Part shown: piece by piece, positions 43,329 through 55,043 of the stretch
How positions within the stretch are numbered: position 1 is the stretch's first letter
Layout of the letters: each line of letters opens with the position of its first letter
From: Paragonimus westermani
Lineage: Eukaryota > Platyhelminthes > Trematoda > Plagiorchiida > Troglotrematidae
DNA: 64,000 bases
Assembly (NCBI GenBank): GCA_008508345.1
Contig: QNGE01002353.1
Span: forward strand, 1-64,000
Reading direction: 5' to 3'
Made by a program: the position numbers and the translations under genes
The notes under the pieces: generated by a model
Database searches by the model: none
Told to the model about the DNA's origin: nothing
What the model saw: only the letters and a program-made list of their open reading frames with translations

Positions 43329-45755
43329 TGAATGCGAAAGAATACATGAAAAGTGGTGCAAACTTGCGAGCAACTTGGCGTGTAAAGGATTTCCGTGAGA
43401 ACTACACAGGCCAGCAATACGAACGTCTTTCGTACTAACATCCCCATCCAAAGGTGCTCATTATTGTTTAAATTTCAGCCGGAAGGTCGGCAGCGCCCCG
43501 TCGAACTGAGCTTCATGACAAAACTTCCATTTTCTGAATTTCAATCACGTAGTGGTTATCATGCTGTGTAAAATAGCCCAAGTGATGAAGTGGCATATGT
43601 AAAGATGTGTCTGGGTCAGCGAAGCTCGTGGAACGAGACCATTACGATGAGCGACCAGAAGAGTGTATTTCCTTCGAAAGTACTCAGTCGAACCTCTGGG
43701 GTAACGTTTCCGCCGTATACTGGCTATGTTTCAGACACTCCGGTGGTCGAAGCTAAACACTTTCGCGTTATCCTTTAGGCAGGTTTTCATTTTTGGACCC
43801 TGTTAAATAACTCAACGTTCCGCGCGTGCGCTCAATCTGCACCTCGGACCCTTCCCATTAGCGACGTTGTTCCCTCCGACCTCGAAGGAAGCATGGGGAG
43901 CTAGGTCACAGGCGCTGTGTTCATTAAAACGAAGCGGGTCTGAGTTTCTGAAACATTTTATTTAGGTAATGAATAGGATGCGAGATCGCCCGGTTAGCTG
44001 GACGAGTGACTCAGATGTAAAACAGAATTAGGAAATCAGGCCATTCTAGGGTAGCTGTGAGTTTGGTTACTAAGAATCCGTACATTTTCTGCCGATTACC
44101 AGACCATACTCCATTTGGAGGACTTGTCTTCCGTTATTGTTTAAGACAGGTCTCCAGCGCACATGTTGCTTGGTGTTTTGTGTCGTATACAGCTTTCACA
44201 ACGTCGAATATCATGCTTTCCAGTTCTGTACTCCGTTTCGCATTCTCACATCTCTTATGCTTTCGAGATGAGCCACTGAGGCAACTGATCGCTCAAAGGA
44301 GTACACCACTGTTTCAGGCATTTTTAGAAAAATGGATACCTATTATTGGTACACTGCGAGGCAGCAACTGCGTTCTCCTTACAACACGAGGAAAATGTCT
44401 AATTATATAGATTGCATCCGGAACCCATTCTAACGTAGTATGGAAGCAGAGGATCGTATGCATCTTGACCTATCAGTAAAAATCTACCTACCCCCTCCCC
44501 TGAGATCATGTTCATCAGTTTTGTGTTTTATGTTTGTATACACACACGTGTGTCTGTAGTTTGTATCTCTGTTTTCCCTGAGGATAAACACGAATTGAGA
44601 CAGTGAATCAGGTTGACGATGAGTCACCACGTGGTAATAGGGTTTCTACGTCCAATCCACTTGCGTGTCTGTCTGACTTAATGTCGATCAGTTTGTTAAA
44701 CCTGTTGACCAACTAAAGACTGGATTGGTGTGTCCTACTTGCCTATGGGAGTCGGTTTTCACCTGTCGGCTACTTTCGCCCACTGTATATAGTATGTATA
44801 TGTTGTCGCAGAACCTACTGACATTTTTGTACGAACTGCCGGTTTTCAAAATCTTATGTGTTTGTCTTTTGTGTCGAGCTCTCGTGACATGATAAAGTTC
44901 GTTATTTGTCTTGGGATCCTTGTCCTCCTTTGAAATTCTTTTATTATGTGGGTGAGTGATTGTTTTTTGGTTTGTTATTAATCGGACAAGTCCTCAACTC
45001 GGTTCTGAGCCCTTACTCTAATGGACGTTTGCTTTCATTCCAGTGAATGTTGCACATAGGTTAAATGTTGACAAGCTGTTCCTAATCATGCGATTAACAT
45101 CAGGATTTTGTTATCATTGAGTTTACTCGAACTCTTCTATGTGAAGGTAGGTAACCGTATTCGACTTACTTTCCCATTGAATATATAGTAATTATCTTAA
45201 TCGATGCAAAATCGTGTCTACTTTAGCTCTTGTACCAGTCTGTCCTCCGACCGTGTCTTGTTTTTTTCTCGTTGAATCCATTATCCACTTTTATGCTTCT
45301 CCGCTCATTGAGTGTGTACTTTGAACTGTGTTATAATCAAACCGTTGTGATGTTCATGACGTGTTGTCCTGAATCGTTCTGACATCTATGATCTCATCTT
45401 TGTCATCTAGCAAATCTAGGTTTGAATAACAACTGTTCCGAGTCTCAACTTACGTGCCGCTTGCGATGTTGTGCTAGCTAGTGTTCATCTAAGGCGATGT
45501 ACCGTTACCATTTTTTCAACTGACTGAATACGGTTTTGATACCTCAATCATTTCCACATTGACATAACCTTTAGCTAGTTAAGGTGAAACGGATGTTTGG
45601 TTTTCAGTCTGCAAATTGTTCACGGCCGCGTGAAGTGACTAAAGTAGAGCATACGGTTAGTGACATCCGTTTTGGATTACCCTATCACGCTAACCGAAGC
45701 CAAAGGACGTCTGCTTATAACACATACCACAAGCGGCCTCCGCTGCACCACTTGC

Positions 45756-45795
<40 letters not shown>

Positions 45796-48700
45796 ATCAA
45801 CCTAGTGCCCGGACTGCTATAAACTAGTTGCGCAGTACACAACGGAGCCAGTCAGCGTTGGCTGATTAGTCTATCAGGTCAGTGCTAAACTGATTTTATG
45901 CTCTCCTAATCGTCTCGTCCAATAATCAGTAGTAATCGGGTTTCGTTTGGCCGTATATCCAGGGTCTCAGGACACAACATTTCGGGTGCCGTAATTCACG
46001 GATTCCTTTTCGTTTGTTTACTGATGCTCTGGGCTGCTGCCACCCGGAAGGAGAGCTCAAAGACTCTACAGAAACTGACGTAGTTGTAAAGAAATTCATG
46101 CATTTTAGTACTGATGATTTCGGTGGAATACAGTTCACAAAGATGTCCTTATTTCTCATGTATGCAAGTCAGCCACATCGCACATCGTACCTGTCTGGTT
46201 CCGCATATTCTGTACCAACAGAGTTGTGTGATCATAACGAGAATTCGAAAATCCTACCTTTGAGATTTTTTCCACTTGTTCCTGCCCACATTTCAAGTAA
46301 TCACCTCATTCATTCCAGTATGTAAATATTCATTTCGCGTACACACCAACTATTAAGCAAGATAACGTTATAAATCCATTAGTATTCCTAATATGTTGCA
46401 CACAGACACTCGGTGCTCGTCTTATCTATGCCATAACATTGACAATCGATGCGACTTCAGGCTCTGGTGCACAGTAGTGATGGTTTTGAAAACCAAGAAA
46501 AACTTTCGAACTTCTTCCAACCAGCTTACTTTATATTTTAACGAGAACTTTATTCTATGCCAATACAAATCGAATACACACTGTCATGAGTCACTGCATC
46601 ACCCAGTTCATTCCGAACTGTCGATTTTGTTGTTGTCATTGACTACTTGATTACTGTAACGATTCCATTGATCAAGCGTTTCTGAACAGTATATAAACCT
46701 TATCATTTCGATGTGACTGCTATCTAGCACGTGTCTAATTACAGTGTTGCCTGAACGAAATCAGATATTCATCGTGGGTGTTCACCTACCATGATATGTG
46801 CAACGCATGAGCCGTTTGGTGATTGTGAAGATGAGGACAACTCCGATACTTGATTTGAGACTCACCGATTTTATCTAGACTCAGAGCTTCGTTGAGCTAC
46901 ATCAGAAGCGAACACAGTGTGGTCACTTTACGGGATGCCAGTTTAATGCACAGTTTGATGAAGGTGTTCTATGTACAGAACTACCGTCACCCTTAAATCT
47001 CACCGGTTTACCGTTGGTTTCAGAAACCTCTCGCGAATCACTGAGAGCCAATTTCTATGTCCCTAAAAGCTGCCGGTGCACAGTTTCTTCGAGATTGCTG
47101 TCATATCCATATCGACCATTTAAGTGATACATGCGTTTTCCCTTGCTGCAGTTAGCTTCTGTTCTTATTCAAACTGTTGTCTTTGAATTTTGTTATTTGT
47201 AAGAAGAGGTTATAATCTGAAGTGTGTGACATCAGTTATTTATTCTTCAAGGTAGACAGCCGCTTAGCTGCCGATACAGATAAGTTGGATCTAAGGCCGA
47301 TGATGCGGTGTTTAAGAGGTCCACGGGATGACTTTTATTTGCAGTGTTTTCAATTGTCTTTGAGTAACGCATACAAGAATACGGCTATGCCACTGGCAGT
47401 CTGATTTATTTTAAACTTTGGCTTGACAGGATAAAAAAAGCCACTTGAGTCCAGCTTGTTTATAACTTTTCCCAATTTTCCTTTTTGTGAACATGTACGT
47501 TTTAATTGAGGATGGAAATTCATAGCAATCCTCGTCTGTAGAATCTACAGTGGCTATGGCAGTTTCATTGCTCCAGAAACCCATGACCATGACATTCGGT
47601 ATCCATCGTCGACGAAGCGTGTGTGTTGTTTTATTTAACCAACCTACCTTGTAAGACCAGTATTCCTTTTCGCGGTTGTTGTGATAACCTTAATCTATTG
47701 GGCTGCGTACCACACAATGTCGGTATGAAATGTCTCCTGTGCAGTTGAAGGATACAATTGAGGTGGTACATGAATTGTTTGAAGTGATCGATCTGGTGGA
47801 CAAAATCTTCACGGTTCCCAGTCTAAGATAATCTCTGGAATTACCTTATATTCTGCCTCAATTAAAAGTATCAGGGCAACAGGTTACTTCAGGGTATTTG
47901 TTGGATAGTTAGTTGTCAGGTGCTTTCCGTGTGTCAGTTGGGTGTTCACTCAGGTTACGCTTCGAGTCGATCACGAATTATGAAGACCCGTGTTTATCTG
48001 TTTAGTACCATCTGGTAGGTTGGGAACTTAGTGATCGCTCAAATTCATTGTTGTTTAACACTTGTCCGTAGCTTAATTTCGTCATCACGGCTAAGGTTGC
48101 GTTAACCGGATTGCAATTGTAGTTGTTGGTTGAAGTCATTGCCACGGAAATCTGGATGTAAACCGTTTTTGTATGGAATCCTGTTTGGACTATGCTTTAC
48201 TCAGTATTCATCGGGACTGAATTTTATACGTGTGTTCCACTTTCCTCAGTTTTGATGTCGCTTCCCATTGTTAAAACGTTAATGGCATATGAGGGTGGCA
48301 CTATAAGTAGTTCAGGTAATGCGTGAACTTGTTATTAATCTACTATGGACTGATGTGGTTTATTTAGCGGGAACAGGCGCAGTTTCAGGCACTGGTTTTT
48401 CGTACTTTCCTACGTAAGGACACGCAGAGTATTTTTTCGCGTTAACCAAAATGTAAAATACGTTCTCGCAAGAAAGTATCTGTTCAAGCGCTTGGATAAA
48501 ATTTTTTGCAGGAACGTACCACAACTTTTGTCACTCCTCTAGCTCGTCTCACGGATGCAAGGTCGTCCTAAGTGTTCATTGACTGCGACTCATCGTCAAC
48601 TATTGTATTCTTTGTCGGATTAACACCGCCTAGGTCCTGCCTCTTCTCAATTCTAGTATTTACTTAAATGAATTCAATTCACGTCGTAACATTCTATACA

Positions 48701-49629
48701 TCCATGTTGAATACAGTGCCAACAGTTTGAAGGCTTTCGTTGAGACAGCTGAATAAGTTGTTTGCGGAAATTATCCCAGGATGGAAGTGACAAAGATCCA
48801 TATAACGCCAACGGTTGGTACTTATCATTGTCCCACGCCATCTTGCATATCCGTATAACATTGTTGGTGTTTAGTTTCACGAGTTTGCGTGTGCCGGCTA
48901 GCATGGAATGACATTAGTTGAAGTGTAGTGTTTATGGAAGGAATTCGATGGAGCTATCAACTTGTATGTGGTGACAAGAAAATCGTGACAGTTATCTCAC
49001 ACTCAAAAAAGGGACTTTATAACGGATAACTTTATACCGAGAGTAATTGTAAATGTATTTTTATAAACATCTGTAATGTTATTTGTATAAAGTGTGGGCA
49101 TACGTTACACTGCACGCCTCCGCGCTCATATCACCTCAAATTACAAGTCTACTAAGACTGCGTATGATTGTCCGTTGCACCAGTTCTAATCCGATGCATA
49201 AGCGAAACAGTTTATTTCCTCTTTCACGATCATCGCGGTGTCTTTCATTTTCGATCATACTTTCGTTTCGTCTCTGATACGTTTCTTCGTGATCTACTAT
49301 TTTTTGTGCATGTGTCCATCAAAACGAATGTCCATGTGTCTGTCGCGGTTTGTTGTCCATTGTTCCACTTTTTAGACAACTTTTATGGGCAGCTGGGCAC
49401 AGATTTGTTCGTGTTGGCTCCTGGTGAAGTTGTGCATGTATGCGTACACACGTGCACACATTTTGGATGTGCTAAACAGCATTACACTTAGTCAGTTGGA
49501 ATCGAATTACTCACTGTGGATATTTTATTGCGTGATTTACAAGCTGTATGTTCAAATGATGTTAACCATACGTGCGCTTGTATCCCTAAGGTTCTCGACC
49601 TCTCTTTTTCATGAATACCTCTTTTCTTG
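43329..49629. other. About 6.3 kb without a supportable gene
   Basis: Contains a (TA)n microsatellite at 45759-45792. Open frames at 44057-44410, 46014-46325 and 48674-48904 (minus) have no recognised domain or convincing splice pair. The last one (KLVKLNTNNVIRICKMAWD) has protein-like composition and may be an exon. Confidence 0.45.
45759..45792. repeat. (TA)n microsatellite
   Basis: Uninterrupted TA dinucleotides, about 17 units. Confidence 0.95.
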
Positions 49630-49731
49630 CTTCGTATTTCGTCACACTAAGCACTCTTTACTGACGCTGCGGCCGACTGGCGTAAGCTGTGAGGTGAGCA
49701 GATGATGACCTGGCGTAGACAGATGAAATCG
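49630..49731 (+). mobile_element. RTE 3' fragment, left of PLE-2 insertion
   Basis: Matches 38250-38340 of the RTE (GACGCTGCGGCCGACTGG; TGGCGTAGACAGATGAAATC). It breaks off at ACAGATGAAATCG (49719-49731), the left TSD of PLE-2, and resumes at 53489. Confidence 0.85.
49719..49731. repeat. Left TSD of PLE-2
   Basis: ACAGATGAAATCG, identical to 53489-53501. In the uninterrupted RTE at 38330 the same site reads GAAATGAAGTCG once. Confidence 0.9.
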
Positions 49732-49763
49732 AACGGTTCATTATCAGTTTCAGAAGGATCAGG

Positions 49764-51957
49764 TCAATTGTACAAATTCTTGATGACTGTTAAGATAGTG
49801 GTCACGATTACGTAATCTGTTCGGTCCGGACGTAAACACCAGGCCATGGAAGATTCAGTGTTTATACGAAACGTTTTGAACACATAGTGGGGGGAGGGTG
49901 AACGGATGGCTATGGCTTCCGCGACTACCAGTAAGCGCTCTTTGACATGTTTTGATTGTAAACCCGGTGCGCGATAGATAGGACGAAATGAGTCATTGAG
50001 ATCGATTGAGTGGTTGGACTCCATGAGGTGTGCAGCGATAGAAGACGAGCAAGATTTTGACAAGCCCCGAGTTAGCCACACTGGATGATGCTGCCGAATG
50101 CGTTCGGATAGTCGCCGTGTCGTGCGGTCTACATAGCTCGTTCCACAGGAACAAACAAAATGATATACACAGTAAGAGGCAGCATGAACGGGCAATACAT
50201 CTTTCAACGGAGGACGCAAAATCGGTATGGAACTAAACTGGACTCGCAGTTTTGCAGCAAAATAGGTCTTGCTTAGGACTATGCTAAGTTTGTTGCTTAT
50301 ATTCTTGGAGGCATTGTCGCCCTTAAAAGGCAATGAAATATAAACAGACTTCTTCTCTAAGGTGTGTGGATTGTCTAATTTTGTGCCACTTAACATATGT
50401 CTATGAATAAACTGTTCAGGATAGCCATCTTCAACTAGGACTTTAAATATGAATCGTTTTTTCTTCTTCCAGGGTATCGCTCGAGCATATTTTCGTCGTT
50501 CTATCTACCATACATCGGATAAGGTTGATTTTCTGTCTTAATGGTACAAAACTATAGAAATTTGTATACTGTCCGGTCCACGTCAACTTACGGTGCACTT
50601 TCCTCTGTATCGTCCCATCTGAGCGGCGGGACAGGAAGACGTCTAGGAACGAGATGCCGTCCTGTGACTCAGGCTCCATGGTGAAACGGATATTCTTGTG
50701 GGCTGAGTTGAACCGTCCCAGTATTTCTCAAGGGCTTATTGATTCATCCGTTACGCAAATAATGTCATCTACATATCGCTTGTAAAGAGTAAACGAGTTA
50801 ATCTGAGTTGCTAGCGCTCCACTTTCAAGCTTTGCCATAAAAATATCAGCTAGTAGTGGTCCTAATGGTGACCCCATTGCTACCCCGTCCTTTTGTCGAT
50901 ATAGTCTACCGGAAAATTGAAACTGAACATTATAGGTACAACGGTATAACAACCGTTTTAATTCTTCCACCGGCAATCCCACATTTATGGAGTTGTTCTC
51001 AAGATAATCGCCTAGAAACTCGATTGTTTCCCTGAGCGGCATATTAGTGAATAAGGATATTACATCAAGCGAGAATATTCTTTTTCTCGACACATTTAGT
51101 TCCTTCAGGATTTTAACGAATTCGAATGAATCCCTCAAACTGTGGACTGCTAGCTGTCTCCTTACCGGCTCTAACATCCCTGCTAGCCATTTCGCCGTTG
51201 CATGATACGGGGAATTACTCATGTCCAAGATCGGTCGCAAAGGTATTCCACATTTGTGGACCTTGGGCAAACCGTAAAGTCTAGGAATAACAGTGTCCAC
51301 TGGTCTGACTTTCGAAAACGTACCTGAATCGATAAGTCCCATCTGTTTCAAGCATAGCAACGATTTCGTGAAAGCCTTCTCTATGGTCATCGTCATATCC
51401 TTCTCGTTGTCTATCTTTACGAACTTGGTTGTATCTTCCAATAACGAGTTCATTTTGCTCAAGTAGTCAGCCTTATCGAGAATGACGACTCCTGCGCCTT
51501 TATCAGGTTCGGAGATTATGATCTCCCCGTTCCGCCTTAGCGATGCAATTGAAGATAAATGCTCCCTTGTCAGTAAGTTCCCGACTATTGGCTTTCGAGC
51601 AAAGTAATGATAGCAAGATTGAACTAACGTGGCCTTGAACATTTCTACGTTTAATTCTGATGATGGCTGAAGATCACTCAGTTGGTCATAGAGGTTCTCG
51701 AAATGAGTCTCTAAATCTAGTTGTTTAAACCTACGCATAGGACAGAAAAATTTAAACCCCAATGACAGTACTTCAAGAGTGGGCTTATCCAGTGTTAAAG
51801 ATGAAAAGTTATGCACGTACCGTTCGGGGTTTCTCGGAAATTCTGCCTTCGGCTTAGCTGGATTGATTTGATTACGCAGTTTCGCTTCTCTCTTATGTCG
51901 CATTTTGGCCACGATTTGTTGCACGTAGGTTTCGAATTCGACGACCTCANTCGTCAT
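49764..51957 (-). pseudogene. PLE-2 polyprotein: RT plus GIY-YIG endonuclease
   Basis: Frame 51957-50728 gives 409 codons: N-terminal region (ETYVQQIVAKMRHKREAKLR), DKGAGVVILDKADYLSKM, TVIPRLYGLPKVHKCGIPLR, IFSLDVISLFTNMPL, YRQKDGVAMGSPLGPLLADI and catalytic YKRYVDDIICV (YVDD intact). A TGA stop follows in the same frame. Next, DGISFLDVFLSRR and YTNFYSFVPLRQKINLIRC (to 50443). An A-run frameshift (about 50455-50465) leads to the last frame, GDNASKNISNKLSIVL and GIY-YIG start YCVYHFVCSCGTSYVDRTTR, RRLSERIRQHHP, ending at 49764. The RT makes cDNA and the GIY-YIG nuclease nicks the target. With one stop and one frameshift it is nearly intact. The 5' end is not seen because an N follows. Confidence 0.9.
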
Positions 51958-53487
51958 TCTCGATAAGGCTGACTACTTGAGCAAAATGAACTCGTTATTG
52001 GAAGATACAACCAAGTTCGTAAAGATAGACAACGAGAAGGATATGACGATGACCATAGAGAAGGCTTTCACGAAATCGTTGCTATGCTTGAAACAGATGG
52101 GACTTATCGATTCAGGTACGTTTTCGAAAGTCAGACCAGTGGACACTGTTATTCCTAGACTTTACGGTTTGCCCAAGGTCCACAAATGTGGAATACCTTT
52201 GCGACCGATCTTGGACATGAGTAATTCCCCGTATCATGCAACGGCGAAATGGCTAGCAGGGATGTTAGAGCCGGTAAGGAGACAGCTAGCAGTCCACAGT
52301 TTGAGGGATTCATTCGAATTCGTTAAAATCCTGAAGGAACTAAATGTGTCGAGAAAAAGAATATTCTCGCTTGATGTAATATCCTTATTCACTAATATGC
52401 CGCTCAGGGAAACAATCGAGTTTCTAGGCGATTATCTTGAGAACAACTCCATAAATGTGGGATTGCCGGTGGAAGAATTAAAACGGTTGTTATACCGTTG
52501 TACCTATAATGTTCAGTTTCAATTTTCCGGTAGACTATATCGACAAAAGGACGGGGTAGCAATGGGGTCACCATTAGGACCACTACTAGCTGATATTTTT
52601 ATGGCAAAGCTTGAAAGTGGAGCGCTAGCAACTCAGATTAACTCGTTTACTCTTTACAAGCGATATGTAGATGACATTATTTGCGTAACGGATGAATCAA
52701 TAAGCCCTTGAGAAATACTGGGACGGTTCAACTCAGCCCACAAGAATATCCGTTTCACCATGGAGCCTGAGTCACAGGACGGCATCTCGTTCCTAGACGT
52801 CTTCCTGTCCCGCCGCTCAGATGGGACGATACAGAGGAAAGTGCACCGTAAGTTGACGTGGACCGGACAGTATACAAATTTCTATAGTTTTGTACCATTA
52901 AGACAGAAAATCAACCTTATCCGATGTATGGTAGATAGAACGACGAAAATATGCTCGAGCGATACCCTGGAAGAAGAAAAAACGATTCATATTTAAAGTC
53001 CTAGTTGAAGATGGCTATCCTGAACAGTTTATTCATAGACATATGTTAAGTGGCACAAAATTAGACAATCCACACACCTTAGAGAAGAAGTCTGTTTATA
53101 TTTCATTGCCTTTTAAGGGCGACAATGCCTCCAAGAATATAAGCAACAAACTTAGCATAGTCCTAAGCAAGACCTATTTTGCTGCAAAACTGCGAGTCCA
53201 GTTTAGTTCCATACCGATTTTGCGTCCTCCGTTGAAAGATGTATTGCCCGTTCATGCTGCCTCTTACTGTGTATATCATTTTGTTTGTTCCTGTGGAACG
53301 AGCTATGTAGACCGCACGACACGGCGACTATCCGAACGCATTCGGCAGCATCATCCAGTGTGGCTAACTCGGGGCTTGTCAAAATCTTGCTCGTCTTCTA
53401 TCGCTGCACACCTCATGGAGTCCAACCACTCAATCGATCTCAATGACTCATTTCGTCCTATCTATCGCGCACCGGGTTTATAATCAA
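51951..53487 (+). pseudogene. Inverted copy of PLE-2 RT and GIY-YIG
   Basis: The plus strand starts inside VVILDKADYLSKM, directly after the N, and repeats the RT (YVDD about 52665-52676), the same TGA at 52709-52711, the same frameshift near 52975, and the GIY-YIG to ACC-GGG-TTT, stopping at a TAA near 53481. The tail codons and 3' UTR of the minus copy are missing. It is a copied segment, not a gene. Confidence 0.9.
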
Positions 53488-53488
53488 C

Positions 53489-54075
53489 ACAGATGAAATC
53501 GTTCACGAAGGGGTTGGCCACTGTCGGTTGGGTTCGCCTCGCGGGTTGGAGCACTCGTGACTCACAGATTCGGCGGCTGAAGACTTTAGGCGAGGTGGCG
53601 GCTGAACGAGCTCAGTGGCGTGAATGTTGTCGTTTTGTTGGCCGAGTTGTCTGTGAAGTGACTGCACTTGATGACGCGGGACAGTGATAGGTGTAAGGAC
53701 CTAGCGACTTATGTTAACCTGCCTATTGATTACCAACCTCATGAATTGTTTGCCATAAAATAACCCATCGATGCTATTGTAAATTCGATACTGACGAGTC
53801 AGTAAGAAATGCTTGTATTCACCAGTTTTCGTGTTCTAACTTCTAAAAGGAACTAACTGTTCCGAATTTCTACAGCTTGGTTGTTTGTTTGCAAGATGTA
53901 GGCGTCTTGATGTTGAATGTTCGAACATAGACGTAGCCATTTTTAGTAGCTAGATCCTTTCTCGTTCCCTTCTTCTCTCCTTCTTTCTTTCTGTATATGG
54001 TTTGCTTTCTTTCTCCCTCGTGGTTGCGTGGCCACCAAGCATCAACGTGAATCACTAATGTATTGTTATCTCTGA
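53489..54075 (+). mobile_element. RTE 3' fragment, right of PLE-2
   Basis: Begins with the right TSD and continues the interrupted RTE frame: MKSFTKGLATVGWVRLAGW, RDSQIRRLKTLGEVAAER, CRFVGRVVCEVTALDDAGQ, stop at 53685-53687, then a 3' UTR whose distal part (53870-54075) matches 38575-38740. It ends at GATGATGATGG, a short repeat tail typical of RTE 3' ends. Confidence 0.85.
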
Positions 54076-54084
54076 TGATGATGG

Positions 54085-54735
54085 TGAACCGTTGGAGGCA
54101 ATCGAGAAGTTCGTGTGTCTTGGAAGCTGTATGAACACTGGTGGAATATTTGGTGGGATCAGAAATTGTTTAGTGAAGGCTCTGATGGCGTTTGCCAATT
54201 CACGTCATCTATGGCGTCGGTATGATCCCTGTCTTTCTGTAAGGCCGAGTGTACAATGTCACTGTAAAGGCAGTCCTATTGCACGGCTCCGAAACCTGGT
54301 CCACTTACGCGGAGACTGTTCACAGAGTGACCGTTTTTGACCATCCGTGTCTCCGAAATATTTGCGGCGTGTGGTGATAACACCGTGTCAACAATGACGA
54401 AGTTCGCCGATGTGCCTTCGGAACGGATAATTTCTGTCGACTCTTGAGCATTCTTATCTCGTCTTACAGGATTCATTGGCTTGGTCACATCCTACGAATG
54501 CCAACTAATCGTCTGTCACATTGTGTCCTGTTTGCAAGTAGTCCGTTAGGTTCGATGCGGTAGTTTGTTGGTTAGCGTGTGACTTGGATTCGGGATATGA
54601 AAATACTGACACCGAAGCTTGCTTCAGTAGGGCGCTCCCGGTTCCCTGGTTGAGGTCCGAAGATCAATGGGAACTCGTGGTTGAGGACGCTATCCGATAT
54701 TACAAAGAATGGACGTCGGTGACGCTTTTGTTGTA
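54085..54735 (+). pseudogene. RTE-like C-terminal fragment of another subfamily
   Basis: EAIEKFVCLGSCMNTGG, KALMAFANSRHLWRRYD, then after a frameshift VKAVLLHGSETWSTYAE and TVFDHPCLRNICGVW, two stops, NNDEVRRCAF, YRIHWLGHILRMPTNRLSHC and DAIRYYKEWTSV. Motifs correspond to YLGS, LLYGSETW and WLGHVLRM of RTE-type C-termini, but the wording differs from the copy at 37768. It sits directly behind another RTE 3' end, so the two are adjacent insertions or a chimera. Confidence 0.75.
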
Positions 54736-54853
54736 AATCTCTGTGTGCATCAGTGTGTTTTCCTTCGTTCTCGTTCTACACCCTTACCGAACTTTACCTC
54801 ATACAATGCATTTTCTCTTCTCACATTATGGCACATATATTACGCCGTGGCCG

Positions 54854-54857
<4 letters not shown>

Positions 54858-54896
<39 letters not shown>

Positions 54897-54952
54897 CGTA
54901 CCGCCAGAAGATGGTTATTCTTAATGGAAAATTCAACGACGTTTTTGAGGAN

Positions 54953-54988
<36 letters not shown>

Positions 54989-55043
54989 CGTACCGCCAGA
55001 AGATGGTTATTCTTAATGGAAAATTCAACGACGTTTTTGAGGA
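54858..55043. repeat. (TA)n tracts and a 57-bp direct duplication around an N
   Basis: (TA)n at 54858-54893, a 57-bp block at 54895-54951 (TTCGTACCGCCAGAAG to TTTTTGAGGA), N at 54952, (TA)n at 54953-54985, then the same 57-bp block at 54987-55043. The blocks are identical, which fits two overlapping contig ends joined across a gap rather than a real tandem. Confidence 0.85.

Larger units (their letters stand above)
49732..53488. mobile_element. PLE-2: young Penelope-like element with 1.54-kb inverted arms
   Basis: A 3757-bp insertion in an RTE fragment, flanked by the 13-bp TSD ACAGATGAAATCG (49719-49731 and 53489-53501). The minus-strand element runs from about 51957 to its 3' end at 49732. 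A plus-strand internal copy (51951-53487) mirrors 49952-51488 without indels and with about one mismatch. The spacer 51489-51950 holds the unique N-terminal codons and ends in a single N. Both arms share the same TGA stop and A-run frameshift. Confidence 0.9.

Noticed and set aside
44057..44410. 117-codon plus-strand ORF as a host exon
   Set aside because: No convincing acceptor or donor, and no domain recognised.
49952..53487. Whole palindrome as pure assembly artefact
   Set aside because: The outer flanks are two consecutive parts of one RTE fragment joined by a 13-bp TSD. A fold-back chimera would mirror the flank instead. Only the junction at the N remains doubtful.
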